Source: Variovorax sp. E3 (GTDB lineage: Bacteria; Pseudomonadota; Gammaproteobacteria; Burkholderiales; Burkholderiaceae_C). Taken from it: a stretch of DNA of 64,000 nt. The DNA is taken from positions 1 through 64,000 of the forward strand of contig NZ_MOWM01000021.1 of the NCBI RefSeq assembly GCF_016082275.1, written 5' to 3'. The position numbers were made by a program, and so were the translations under genes. Each line of letters begins with the position of its first letter. Positions within the stretch are counted from its first letter, which is position 1. Positions 1 through 8,499 of this stretch are shown piece after piece. The notes beneath the pieces are model-generated. The model was not told the DNA's origin. It saw nothing but the letters and a program-made list of their open reading frames with translations, and searched no databases.

Positions 1-1281
1 CGAGGCCACGCGCAGCCCGCTCACGCGACCCTTGGCCTGGTAGCGGTCGGGCGCGCCCAGCGTGCCTTGCCAGTTGATGTCGATGTGCTCCACCAGCCCG
101 CGCGGCGCATAGGCCCCGAGCACGCGGTGGGTGGCGTCGCCCAGCGGCAGCCGGTCGGCGATGAGGGCCAGCGCGGCCAGGTCGAGCCGGTCGGCGCGCA
201 TGGCGCCGTGCTCGGGCGTGCGGCCCTTGCCGGGCGTGTGCTGCAGCCACAGGTTGCCGCCGGGCCAGCGCAGGCCGTCGCTGGTGTCGAACTGCAGCGC
301 GGTGGTTGCGAACTCCAGCGTTTCGGCGGTGAGCTGGCCCGAGAGCCGGCCGGTCACGGTGCGCAGCACCAGCGGCTGCAGGCCCTTGTCGAGCGAGACG
401 TCGACCTTGTCCAGGCCCAGGTCGGCCGCGCCGCCGACGACCTGGCCGTCGTCCACGTCGGCCCACACGCGCAGCGCGCCGTTGCCTTCGCGGATGCGCG
501 CGTCGAGCGCCACGTACTGCCCGAGCCGGGTCACGTCGATGTAGGGCAGGTCGACGTAGAGCTGGCCGTCCCAGGTCTGCCAGTGGCCGCTGCGTATCGA
601 CAGCAGGGGCTGGCGGAACTGGCCGCGCAGGGTGAAGCGCTCGCCCCAGCCGGCCGGCGGCGTGGCGTCCAGCCGCAGGCCGTGGCGCCGGCCGCTGTTG
701 CGCGCGACGAAGCGCACGTCGGTCAGCAGCAGGGGCTCGGCCTGGCGCTGCTCGTCGGTCCAGCGCACGGTGCCGCCTTCGACGACCAGCTCGCGCTGCG
801 CGAAAAACCAGTCTGCGCCGCGGGTCTCTCCGGTGGTGTCGGTCGCCATGTGCAATCCAGCCACATGGAGTTTTCCCTGAGTGTCACGGCGCACGTCGAC
901 CTGCGGGCCCTCGATGTAGAGCTGCTCGAAATTCAGGCGCCAGAGCGAGCGCGGCGACACGCTGGCCACCACGCGCACGAGGCGAAGGGCCTCGCGCTTG
1001 TCGGCGTCCTGCAGCACCACGTCGCGCAATTCGAAGGCTGGGAAAAGCCCTTCGGAGCGGGCGGTGATCGATCCGATGCGGACCGGCACGCCGATGGCCT
1101 TGCTAGCCTGTGCCTCCAGAGCGCCGCGAAAATCACCGATTCGCGGCACAATCCACGCGTGTAGGACAACGACTGACAGCGCCAGCAGAAGCCATGCAGC
1201 GATCAACAGACCCAGCAGCCAGCGCGCCGTCACAGCGGTGATTTTGAGCAGACGTGAAGGGGTAGACGCCGTGTCGTTCAT
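1..1281 (-). CDS. YhdP family (DUF3971/AsmA-like) envelope protein, 5' part
   Basis: The reading frame opens at an ATG at 1281 and stays open to the left edge, giving the first 427 residues of a protein that in this family usually exceeds 1,200. Residues about 16-45 form one N-terminal transmembrane anchor (WLLGLLIAAWLLLAL). The remainder is the long periplasmic beta-rich region typical of YhdP/TIGR02099 proteins. E. coli YhdP belongs to the AsmA-like bridge-like lipid transfer group and takes part in phospholipid transport to the outer membrane. The gene is divergent from glnE with only 25 bp between the starts, so the promoters must overlap coding sequence. A yhdP-glnE pairing is common in Burkholderiales. 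The C-terminal half is not in the window. Confidence 0.85.
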   Translation of the reverse strand, partial: MNDTASTPSRLLKITAVTARWLLGLLIAAWLLLALSVVVLHAWIVPRIGDFRGALEAQASKAIGVPVRIGSITARSEGLFPAFELRDVVLQDADKREALRLVRVVASVSPRSLWRLNFEQLYIEGPQVDVRRDTQGKLHVAGLHMATDTTGETRGADWFFAQRELVVEGGTVRWTDEQRQAEPLLLTDVRFVARNSGRRHGLRLDATPPAGWGERFTLRGQFRQPLLSIRSGHWQTWDGQLYVDLPYIDVTRLGQYVALDARIREGNGALRVWADVDDGQVVGGAADLGLDKVDVSLDKGLQPLVLRTVTGRLSGQLTAETLEFATTALQFDTSDGLRWPGGNLWLQHTPGKGRTPEHGAMRADRLDLAALALIADRLPLGDATHRVLGAYAPRGLVEHIDINWQGTLGAPDRYQAKGRVSGLRVAS

Positions 1282-1306
1282 TGAGGATCGCGCTGTGTCG
1301 GGAATT

Positions 1307-4105
1307 ATGACCGCCAGCATTCAGAGGGGTTCCACGGAAACCAGCATCAGTGTGAACCAGTTGCCAGCCACTTCTTCGACGCAAACAGCGTTCTCTTCTT
1401 ACTCACGCTTCGTGCAGCGCCTGCGTCGCAGGTATGCGGCCGAGCTTTCATTGCTTCCCCCTGGCGCGCCGCGGCGCGAGTCGATGACGGTGGCTTACGA
1501 GGCATTGCGCCGCCGTGGGGACAGCGTCGGCGATGCACTGAGGATTGTGCGGCAGCTCGTGATGGAGCGACTTGTAACCCTTGATTGCGAAGAACAGGCG
1601 CCGCTGGCCGTGGTGACCACCGCCGTCACCGAGCTGGCCGAGCTGGCGCTCGACCTCGCCTGCGAGGACGCCTGCCGCGAACTCGACGCCGTGCACGGCG
1701 CCCCGCTCGGCCCCGAAGGCCAGCGCGCGCAGCTGTGGGTGGTGGGCATGGGCAAGCTCGGCGCGCGCGAGCTGAACGTGTCGAGCGACATCGACCTGAT
1801 CTATCTCTACGACGTCGACGGCGAGACGAAGGGCGACGCCGACGGGCGCGGCCGGCTGTCGAACCAGGAGTACTTCTCGCGCGCCGTGAAGCGCATCTAC
1901 GCGCTGGTGGGCGACACCACCGAGCACGGCTTCGTGTTCCGCGTCGACCTGGCGCTGCGGCCCAACGGCAACTCGGGGCCGAGCGTGGTCTCGCTCGATG
2001 CGCTCGAAGAATATTTCCAGGTGCAGGGCCGCGAGTGGGAGCGCTTTGCCTGGATGAAGAGCCGGGTGGTGGCGCCGCGCGACATCGTGCTCGCGGGCCA
2101 GGCCCAGGCGCTGCGCGGGGCGGTGCTGCCCTTCGTGTTCCGCCGCTACCTCGACTACAGCGTGTTCGACTCGCTGCGCGTCCTGCACCGCCAGATCCGC
2201 GAGCAGTCGGCGCGCCGCAGCGCCGGGCGGCCCGAGCGCGCCAACGACGTGAAGCTGTCGCGCGGCGGCATCCGCGAAATCGAATTCACCGTGCAGCTGC
2301 TGCAGGTGGTGCGCGGCGGCCAGTTCCCCGAACTGCGCACGCGGCCCACGCTCGACGCGCTGCAGCGGCTGGCGCGCGCCAACCTGATGCCGCAGGAAAC
2401 CGCCGACGCGCTGGCCGCGGCCTACGAGTTCCTGCGCCGCGTGGAGCACCGCATCCAGTACCTGGACGACCAGCAGACGCATGCGCTGCCGGTGGCCGAC
2501 GACGACCTGCGCTGGATTGCCCAGACGCTCGGCTACCCCGACTGCTGCGCCTTCCTGGAGCAGCTCGACACGCACCGCGAGTTCGTCGCGCAGGAGTTCG
2601 ACAAGCTGCTGGGCGGCGAGAAGCCCTGCAACGGCAAGTGCAACGGCAAGAAGGCCGCCGCGCCCGCCGAGTTGGCCGACCTGCTCGACGACCTGCCGCC
2701 GGCCTTTGCCGAGCGCATCCGCGACTGGTGCGAGCAGCCCCGCGTGCTGGCCTTGCGCGAGGAAACCCGCGTGCGGCTGCGCCAGCTGGTGCAGCGCACC
2801 GGCGTCTGGCTCAAGGAAGCCGACGGCGACGGGCCGGGGCAAACGCCGCGCCACGTCGATGCCGCCATGCGCTGGGCCGACTGGATCGAACCGCTGATGC
2901 GGCGCGAGAGCTATCTGGCATTGCTGGTCGAGCGCCCCGCCGTGCAGGAACGCCTGCTGCGCCTGCTGGGCGCGGCCAAGTGGCCGGCGCGCTACCTGAT
3001 GCAGCACCCGGGCGTGATCGACGAGCTGGCGAGCGACGAAATGCTCTCGGGCCGCTTCGTGGCCGCCGAGTTCGAGCGCGAGCTCGAGGCGCGCCATGAA
3101 TCGCTCACGCGCACCGGCGAGGCCGACGAAGAGCGCCTGCTGAACCTGCTGCGCCACGCCCACCATGCCGAGGTGTTCCGCACGCTGGCGCGCGACGTCG
3201 ACGGCCGCATCACCGTCGAGCAGGTGGCCGACGACCTGAGCGCGCTGGCCGACACCACCTTGCGCGTGACCGCCCGCTGGTGCTGGCCGCATGTGCGCAA
3301 CCGGCACCGCGAGGTGGCGCAGTTCGCGATCATCGGCTACGGCAAGCTGGGCGGCAAAGAGCTGGGCTACGGCAGCGACCTGGACATCGTGTTCGTCTAC
3401 GACGACGACGACGAACGCGCCGGCGAGGTCTATGCGGCCTATGTGCGCAAGCTCATCAACTGGCTCACGGTGAAGACGCGCGAGGGCGACCTGTTCGAGA
3501 TCGACACGGCGCTGCGGCCCAACGGCAACTCGGGCCTGCTGACCACCAGTTTCCAAGCCTACGAAAAGTACCAGCTCGGCCGCGGCAGCAACACCGCGTG
3601 GACCTGGGAACACCAGGCCATGACGCGCGCCCGCTTCGTGCTGGGCAGCGCCGACCACGGCGCCGAACTGGGCGCGCGTTTCGACCAGGTGCGCGAGGCC
3701 GTGCTGGTGGCGCCGCGCGACCGCGAGGCGCTGAAGGCCGAGATCATTGCCATGCGCGAAAAGCTGCGCGGCGCGCGGCCCGTGAAGGCCGACCGCTTCG
3801 ACGTGAAGCACAGCCCTGGCGGCATGGTCGACGCCGAGTTCGCGGTGCAGTTCCTGGTGCTGTCGTCTTCGGGCGAGCACCCCGAGCTGATTCCCAACGT
3901 GGGCAACATCGCGCTGCTGCTGCGCGCCGAACTGGCCGGGCTGCTGCCCGAGGGCGTGGGCCGCAGCGCCGCGCGCGCCTACCGCGAGCTGCGCCGCGTG
4001 CAGCACCGCGCGCGCCTGAACGAAGAACCGACGCAAGTCACCCCGCCCGCACTGGCCGCCGAACGCGACGCCATGCTGGCACTATGGAAGGCTGTATTTG
4101 GCTGA
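1307..4105 (+). CDS. glnE: Bifunctional glutamine synthetase adenylyltransferase/deadenylase
   Basis: GlnE adenylylates and deadenylylates glutamine synthetase in response to PII proteins and so sets nitrogen assimilation. The 932-residue product has the two expected nucleotidyltransferase halves. The N-terminal (deadenylylase) half carries GMGKLGARELNVSSDIDL near residue 147. The C-terminal (adenylylase) half carries GYGKLGGKELGYGSDLD near residue 677. Both end in the G-S-D/S-D-x-D metal-binding pattern. The frame extends upstream to 998, but that part overlaps the divergent yhdP-like gene and has no GlnE character, so I chose the ATG at 1307, which gives the family length (about 930-950). 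The stop overlaps the start of rlpA by 8 bp. Confidence 0.95.
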   Translation: MTASIQRGSTETSISVNQLPATSSTQTAFSSYSRFVQRLRRRYAAELSLLPPGAPRRESMTVAYEALRRRGDSVGDALRIVRQLVMERLVTLDCEEQAPLAVVTTAVTELAELALDLACEDACRELDAVHGAPLGPEGQRAQLWVVGMGKLGARELNVSSDIDLIYLYDVDGETKGDADGRGRLSNQEYFSRAVKRIYALVGDTTEHGFVFRVDLALRPNGNSGPSVVSLDALEEYFQVQGREWERFAWMKSRVVAPRDIVLAGQAQALRGAVLPFVFRRYLDYSVFDSLRVLHRQIREQSARRSAGRPERANDVKLSRGGIREIEFTVQLLQVVRGGQFPELRTRPTLDALQRLARANLMPQETADALAAAYEFLRRVEHRIQYLDDQQTHALPVADDDLRWIAQTLGYPDCCAFLEQLDTHREFVAQEFDKLLGGEKPCNGKCNGKKAAAPAELADLLDDLPPAFAERIRDWCEQPRVLALREETRVRLRQLVQRTGVWLKEADGDGPGQTPRHVDAAMRWADWIEPLMRRESYLALLVERPAVQERLLRLLGAAKWPARYLMQHPGVIDELASDEMLSGRFVAAEFERELEARHESLTRTGEADEERLLNLLRHAHHAEVFRTLARDVDGRITVEQVADDLSALADTTLRVTARWCWPHVRNRHREVAQFAIIGYGKLGGKELGYGSDLDIVFVYDDDDERAGEVYAAYVRKLINWLTVKTREGDLFEIDTALRPNGNSGLLTTSFQAYEKYQLGRGSNTAWTWEHQAMTRARFVLGSADHGAELGARFDQVREAVLVAPRDREALKAEIIAMREKLRGARPVKADRFDVKHSPGGMVDAEFAVQFLVLSSSGEHPELIPNVGNIALLLRAELAGLLPEGVGRSAARAYRELRRVQHRARLNEEPTQVTPPALAAERDAMLALWKAVFG

Positions 4106-5303
4106 CAGTGCCCGCACTACTCCCGTGACCCGCACGAACACCGCGCTGGCAGCCTGCGCGGTGGCTGTCGCCGTCTTCCTCGCGGGCTGTGCGAGCGGTC
4201 CGCGCTCCAGCGGTGGCGGCGGTGCCAGCGGCCGCGACGGCCCGGGCACGAACATTCCTTCGGACCTGGCGCGCGTGCCCGACGCCGAGCCCCGCATCGA
4301 GCCCATCCGCACCAGCGGCGGCACGGCCAAGCCCTACACGGTGCTGGGCCGCGGCTATGCGCCGCTCACCGACGACCAGCCGTTCCGCGAATCGGGGCTG
4401 GCGTCGTGGTACGGCACCAAGTTCCACGCGCAGTCGACCTCCAGCGGCGAGCCCTACGACATGTACGCCATGACGGCCGCGCACAAGACGCTGCCGCTGC
4501 CCAGCTATGTGCGCGTGCGCAACCCGGCCAACGGGCGCGAGGTGATCGTGCGCGTGAACGACCGCGGCCCGTTCGTGGACGGCCGCGTGATCGACCTGAG
4601 CTACACGGCCGCTCTGAAGCTCGACCTGCTGCGCGGCGTGGCGCCCGTGGAAATCGAGCGGATCACGAACGAAGACATCCGCACGGGCGCATGGCGGCGC
4701 GACACGGGCACGGCGTACGCCTCCGCGGCGCCCGCGCCCGTGCCCGCGCCGTTTGTTCCGGTGCGCGTGCCGTCGTCGCGCACGGCGAATTCGCAGGCGC
4801 CGGTGGTCGTGCCCGCCCAGTGGACAACGTCGGTCGCCGCGAACGGCTACAACGACATCCCGCCGCCCGCCTCCGCGATGCCGGTCGCGCCGCAGACGCC
4901 GATCGCCACCATGCCGCCCGTGGGCGCCGAGCCGGAATCGGCGCAGTCGCCGCCTTCCACTGCGCCGTCGCGCTCCGCGATCACGGTGACCGACCTGGCA
5001 CCACTGCAGGCCGCGCCGGCGTCACCACCGCCGCTGCCGGCGGGCGCACCGGCGCCTTCGACGGCGCTGCAGGGCTTCTGGGTGCAGCTGGGCGCGTTCC
5101 GCGAACGCGACGGCGCCGAGAGCATGCTGAACCAGGCCGCGCGCGGCCTGCCTTCCCTGGCGCCGCAGCTGCGCGTGTTCAGCGAGGCCGGCACGCACCG
5201 GCTGCAGGCCGGGCCCTTCCCTTCGCGCAATGCGGCGGGCGAAGCGGTCACGCAGCTGCGCGACAGCCTGCGCATCGCGCCGATGGTGGTGGAGCGCAGG
5301 TAG
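4098..5303 (+). CDS. rlpA: RlpA family septal ring lytic transglycosylase with SPOR domain
   Basis: RlpA is an outer-membrane lipoprotein that cleaves denuded glycan strands at the division septum. Visible elements are a signal peptide ending in the lipobox LAGC (Cys31), a double-psi beta-barrel at about residues 97-190 (starts SGLASWYG; contains VNDRGPF with the conserved Asp), a long Pro/Ala/Ser-rich linker, and a C-terminal SPOR domain at about 325-400 (GFWVQLGAFRERDGAE). The start shown is a TTG inside the glnE end; a GTG at 4125 nine codons later is an equally good start and would give a more ordinary signal peptide. The overlap with glnE suggests co-transcription. The 3' end converges on the decarboxylase-like gene with a 15-bp gap. 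Confidence 0.9.
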   Translation: MADSARTTPVTRTNTALAACAVAVAVFLAGCASGPRSSGGGGASGRDGPGTNIPSDLARVPDAEPRIEPIRTSGGTAKPYTVLGRGYAPLTDDQPFRESGLASWYGTKFHAQSTSSGEPYDMYAMTAAHKTLPLPSYVRVRNPANGREVIVRVNDRGPFVDGRVIDLSYTAALKLDLLRGVAPVEIERITNEDIRTGAWRRDTGTAYASAAPAPVPAPFVPVRVPSSRTANSQAPVVVPAQWTTSVAANGYNDIPPPASAMPVAPQTPIATMPPVGAEPESAQSPPSTAPSRSAITVTDLAPLQAAPASPPPLPAGAPAPSTALQGFWVQLGAFRERDGAESMLNQAARGLPSLAPQLRVFSEAGTHRLQAGPFPSRNAAGEAVTQLRDSLRIAPMVVERR

Positions 5304-5318
5304 CCAACCCTCGGCGGC

Positions 5319-5780
5319 TCAGGCCAGCGGCTTGACCGCGACCGGCACGCGCATGCCGACGTTGAGCCGGTTCCAGGTGTTGATCTGCGCGATCGCCACC
5401 GAGAGCTCGGCAATTTCCTGGTCGTTGAAGTCGGCCTTCAGCGCGGCGAACTCGGCCTCGCGTTCATCGTGCCTGTCGGCCAGCCGCGTGAGCGATTCGG
5501 CCCAGGCCAGCGCGGCGCGTTCGCGCGCGCTGAAGAAGCTGACCTCGCGCCATGTCGGCAGGCTGTTGATGCGCTGCCACTCTTCGCCCTGCTTGCGCAG
5601 GTCGCGCACGTGCATGTCCAGGCAGTAGGCGCAGCCGTTGATCTGCGAGACGCGGGCGTAGACGAGGTCGACCAGCACCTTGCCGAGCGTGCTCGACTCG
5701 ATGGTGGTGTTGACCGCGAGGATGGCCTCGAAGGACTTCGGAACGAGCTTGAACCAGTTGAGGCGAGGGGTGGTGTTCAT
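5319..5780 (-). CDS. Carboxymuconolactone decarboxylase family protein (AhpD-like)
   Basis: A 153-residue all-helical protein of the CMD/AhpD superfamily. It has the redox motif CAYCLDMH (Cys50, Cys53, His57), the CxxCxxxH of AhpD-type alkylhydroperoxidases, so a thiol-dependent peroxidase or related redox role is more likely than a decarboxylase. The start at 5780 is preceded by GGAG at a good distance; the frame runs further upstream but that part lies in the promoter leader. It lies directly downstream of an ECF41 sigma factor gene on the same strand and has its own promoter of the same type (5826-5852). CMD-fold proteins are a hallmark partner of ECF41 factors. Substrate unknown. Confidence 0.9.
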   Translation of the reverse strand: MNTTPRLNWFKLVPKSFEAILAVNTTIESSTLGKVLVDLVYARVSQINGCAYCLDMHVRDLRKQGEEWQRINSLPTWREVSFFSARERAALAWAESLTRLADRHDEREAEFAALKADFNDQEIAELSVAIAQINTWNRLNVGMRVPVAVKPLA

Positions 5781-5825
5781 GAGGTATCTCCAGGTGGGTT
5801 GCAATGAATCTGCTGACCTACTGAA

Positions 5826-5852
5826 GACGGGCGGGCGCCACGCCCTGTGACA
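5826..5852 (-). promoter_or_regulatory. ECF41-type promoter of the CMD gene
   Basis: On the minus strand TGTCACA (5852-5846) is followed after exactly 16 bases by CGTC (5829-5826). This is the -35/-10 pair I recall for ECF41-controlled genes. The same pair with the same spacing precedes the sigma gene itself (6754-6780). It starts 12 bases after the sigma stop codon and would give a 5' leader of about 38 bases containing the GGAG of the CMD gene. Confidence 0.75.
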
Positions 5853-5863
5853 CGCCGCGCGAA

Positions 5864-6745
5864 CTATTTCGAGGAAAAAAGCTGCGCGATGCGCGCCAGC
5901 TTGTCGGGGTTGCGTTGCGCGCGGATGCGCACGATGCGGCCGTTCTCGATCTCGAAGGTCTGGGCCGATTCGAGTTCGCCGTCGAGGAAACGCAGCATGC
6001 CCGGCTCGCCGTTGATGTCGACCAGCACCATGCGCACGGCGGGCCCCATGCGGCGCCAGAGCGCGAAATACAGCTGCGCCAGGCGCTGGCTGCCGCGCAG
6101 CACCTTGCTGAAGGTCTGCACCTTGCCGCCGCCGTCGCCGATCAGTTCCACGTCCTCGGCCATCAGCGCCTTCAGGTCTTGCAGGCTGCCGCGCGCGGCC
6201 GCATCGGCAAAGGCGCGCAGCAAGCGCTCATGGGTCTCGCGCGGCACGCTGAAGCGCGGGCGCCCTTCCTGCACCTGGGCCTTGGCGCGGTGCACCAGCT
6301 GGCGGCAGGCGGCCTCGCTCTTGCCGAGGGTGCGGGCGACCTCGTCGTAGTCAGCATCGAACACCTCGCGCAGCAGGAAGGCGGCACGGGCCTCGGGCGC
6401 CAGGCGCTCCAGCACGGCGAGGAAGGCAACGGAGATGTTGTCGGCGCGCTCGAGCAGTTGCTCGGGGGTGGTGGGCGCGTCGGTCAGCGTGGGCTCGGGC
6501 ATCCAGGCGCCGATGTAGTGCTCGCGCTGGACCTTGGCGGCGCGCAGCCGGTCGATCGACAGGCGCGTGACCACTGTCACGAGCCAGGCTTCGGCGCTGT
6601 CGAAGGTGTCCCGGGCGGCTTCGTGCCAGCGCAGCCAGGCGTCCTGCACGACCTCCTCGGCCTCGGCCATGGAGCCAAGCATGCGGTAGGCGATGCCCTG
6701 CAGGCGCGGGCGGTGGCGGTCGAAAGTGAGGGTGGCGTCGTCCAT
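5864..6745 (-). CDS. ECF41-group RNA polymerase sigma factor with SnoaL-like C-terminal extension
   Basis: The 293-residue protein has sigma region 2 at about 5-72 (QGIAYRMLGSMAEAEEVVQDAW), a linker with WMPEP at 81-85, sigma region 4 at about 100-160, and a SnoaL_2-like domain at about 172-290 with DGGGK at 204-208. The WLPEP-like linker and the DGGGR/K motif are the diagnostic marks of ECF41 (SigJ-like) factors, whose C-terminal domain acts as a built-in regulator in place of a separate anti-sigma factor. I chose the ATG at 6745 because upstream codons in frame overlap the predicted promoter; this places the start almost at the predicted transcription start. It probably controls itself and the downstream CMD gene. 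The inducing signal of this group is unknown. Confidence 0.9.
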   Translation of the reverse strand: MDDATLTFDRHRPRLQGIAYRMLGSMAEAEEVVQDAWLRWHEAARDTFDSAEAWLVTVVTRLSIDRLRAAKVQREHYIGAWMPEPTLTDAPTTPEQLLERADNISVAFLAVLERLAPEARAAFLLREVFDADYDEVARTLGKSEAACRQLVHRAKAQVQEGRPRFSVPRETHERLLRAFADAAARGSLQDLKALMAEDVELIGDGGGKVQTFSKVLRGSQRLAQLYFALWRRMGPAVRMVLVDINGEPGMLRFLDGELESAQTFEIENGRIVRIRAQRNPDKLARIAQLFSSK

Positions 6746-6753
6746 GGCTGCTA

Positions 6754-6780
6754 GACGGCTGGCACGCGTGGTTTGTGACA
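6754..6780 (-). promoter_or_regulatory. ECF41-type autoregulatory promoter
   Basis: On the minus strand TGTCACA (6780-6774), 16 bases, CGTC (6757-6754). It is identical in both boxes and spacing to the promoter of the next gene. The CGTC box ends 9 bases before the ATG at 6745, so the transcript would be leaderless or nearly so. Confidence 0.75.
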
Positions 6781-6829
6781 CGCGCTCCAAAAAAATCGCC
6801 CCGGGGTGCGGGGCGATGTTCTTTCTTGC

Positions 6830-7687
6830 TCAGGCGCCCTGGTACTCGGGCTTGGGGCCCAGGGAGGCCGCGATTTCCTTGCGGTAGCGGTTCAGTTCCT
6901 GGACCGTCTTGAAGCTGCGGTTCATGAGCAGGCTCAGGTTGTGCAGGATGCGCTCGCCGACCTTGGTTTCCCAGACGGCGTCGAACTTGATCTGCTTGTC
7001 GAGCCAGTGCTCGAGCCAGTCCGGGTCGGGCATGCGGCTCTGGATGGTGTCGTTGGGGAACAGCGCCTTGTTGACGTGCAGGTTCGTCGGGTGCAGCGCC
7101 TGCGCCGTGCGGCGGGCGCTGGCCATCAGGACGCCGACCTTGGTGAAGGCGGCGCGGGCCTCGTCGCCGAACTTTTCCATGGCGCGCTTCATGTAGCGCA
7201 GGTAGGCGCCGCCGTGGCGGGCTTCGTCCTGGCTCAGCGTGGTGTAGATGTGCTTGATGACCGGCTCGGTGTGCCACTGGGCGGCACGGCGGTACCAGTG
7301 GTTCAGGCGGATCTCGCCGCAGAAGTGCAGCATGAGGGTTTCCAGCGGCGGCGCCGGGTCGAAGTCGAAGCGCACTTCGTGCAGTTCGGCCTCGGTGGGG
7401 GCGTGCTGGGGGCTGAAACGCTTCAGGTATTCCATGAGCACCAGCGAGTGCTTCTGCTCTTCGAAGAACCAGATCGACATGAAAGCCGAAAAGTCGCTAT
7501 CGTGGCGGTTGTCGCGCAGGAACATCTCGGTGGCCGGCAACGCCGCCCACTCGGTGATGGCATTCATCTTGATGGTCTGCGCCTGCTCTTCCGTCAGCAA
7601 AGAAGCGTCGAACGACTGCCAGGGAATGTCCTTGTCCATGTCCCAGCGGACGGATTCGAGTTGTCTGAAGAGTTCCGGATAGAGCAT
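6830..7687 (-). CDS. Ferritin-like diiron-carboxylate protein
   Basis: A 285-residue soluble helical protein with two ExxH motifs spaced as in diiron oxygenases of the ferritin/acyl-ACP desaturase superfamily. Likely iron ligands are Glu46, Glu77 and His80 (FFEEQKH), Glu125, and Glu155 and His158 (SQDEARH). No signal peptide is seen. This favours a desaturase-, hydroxylase- or oxidase-like enzyme over iron storage, but the substrate cannot be read from the sequence. The ATG at 7687 was chosen because the first strongly family-like residues follow it; the open frame upstream lies in the divergent promoter region shared with the glutathione peroxidase gene. Confidence 0.75.
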   Translation of the reverse strand: MLYPELFRQLESVRWDMDKDIPWQSFDASLLTEEQAQTIKMNAITEWAALPATEMFLRDNRHDSDFSAFMSIWFFEEQKHSLVLMEYLKRFSPQHAPTEAELHEVRFDFDPAPPLETLMLHFCGEIRLNHWYRRAAQWHTEPVIKHIYTTLSQDEARHGGAYLRYMKRAMEKFGDEARAAFTKVGVLMASARRTAQALHPTNLHVNKALFPNDTIQSRMPDPDWLEHWLDKQIKFDAVWETKVGERILHNLSLLMNRSFKTVQELNRYRKEIAASLGPKPEYQGA

Positions 7688-7816
7688 CAATGTCTTTCTA
7701 TGGCCGTCGATTTTAGTCGGCCCGTTTGGCGCGACCATGACAGACGCGCGATGATGCGTATACGTGCGTCTTTGCGGCACGGATGCACACCCTCCCTTTT
7801 GAACCAGGAGTCCGCC

Positions 7817-8431
7817 ATGCGTACCCCCTCCTTATTGTCGATGCTCCTTGGCTTCGGACCGGCCATTTCCCTCTGGGCGAGTCTGTTTACGGCCCTTCCG
7901 GCCAGCGCGCAAGCAGCACCTGCCGCACCCGCCGCCACCGAAGCCGCGGGGTGCCCCACCATCCTCCAGCACACCTTCCCGCGACTGCAGGATGAAAAAC
8001 CCCAGGCCCTGTGCCAGTACTCCGGCAAGGTGGTGCTGGTGGTCAATACGGCCAGCTTCTGCGGTTTCACGCCGCAATACAAGGGGCTGGAGGCGCTGGA
8101 CCTGAAATACCGCGCGCGCGGTCTCGTGGTGCTGGGCTTCCCGTCGAACGATTTCTCGCAGGAATCGGGCTCGAACAAGGAAATTGCCGACTTCTGCGAG
8201 AGCACCTTCGGCGTGAAATTCCCGATGTTCGCCAAGTCGTCGGTGCGCGGCACCGACGCGAACCCGCTGTTCAAGCAGCTCGCGCAGGCCTCGGGCACCA
8301 CGCCCAAGTGGAACTTCTACAAGTACCTGATCGGGCGCGACGGCAAGGTCGTGCAGGCGTGGTCGAGCATGACGGCGCCCGACGAAAACGGCTTCGTGAA
8401 CGTCATCGAGAAGCAGCTCGGGCCGAATTAA
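7817..8431 (+). CDS. Exported glutathione peroxidase (thiol peroxidase, Cys type)
   Basis: A 204-residue member of the glutathione peroxidase family with an N-terminal signal peptide ending around PASAQA (residues 29-34), so it acts in the periplasm. The catalytic tetrad is visible: Cys82 in NTASFCGFTPQY, Gln115 in FPSNDFSQE, and Trp165-Asn166 in KWNFYKYL. Cys127 in DFCESTFGV is in the usual place for the resolving cysteine. It therefore probably uses thioredoxin-like reductants rather than glutathione. GGAG lies 7 bases before the ATG. It ends just before the promoter of the furan-fatty-acid-like operon, which fits a lipid peroxide role, but no functional link is proven. Confidence 0.92.
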   Translation: MRTPSLLSMLLGFGPAISLWASLFTALPASAQAAPAAPAATEAAGCPTILQHTFPRLQDEKPQALCQYSGKVVLVVNTASFCGFTPQYKGLEALDLKYRARGLVVLGFPSNDFSQESGSNKEIADFCESTFGVKFPMFAKSSVRGTDANPLFKQLAQASGTTPKWNFYKYLIGRDGKVVQAWSSMTAPDENGFVNVIEKQLGPN

Positions 8432-8439
8432 GACTGAAC

Positions 8440-8499
8440 AGTTCACAAAAAGACGGATCGGTAATATTATTTACCGATGCGTCCAATCCTCCGTGAACT
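8440..8499 (+). promoter_or_regulatory. Palindromic operator overlapping a strong sigma-70-type promoter
   Basis: AGTTCAC (8440-8446) and GTGAACT (8493-8499) bracket an inner inverted repeat, GACG-G-ATCGGTAA (8452-8464) and TTACCGAT-G-CGTC (8471-8483), with a six-base AT loop. A good promoter is embedded: TTCACA (8442-8447), 17 bases, TATTAT (8465-8470). The -10 box lies in the loop and the -35 box in the outer arm. This layout suits a dimeric regulator that blocks RNA polymerase. It could instead serve as a terminator for the gpx gene, but no T-run follows. The next gene is the flavoprotein at 8725. Confidence 0.6.

Noticed and set aside
1448-4036. 862-codon minus-strand frame opposite glnE
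   Set aside because: Same shadow composition; glnE on the plus strand is certain.
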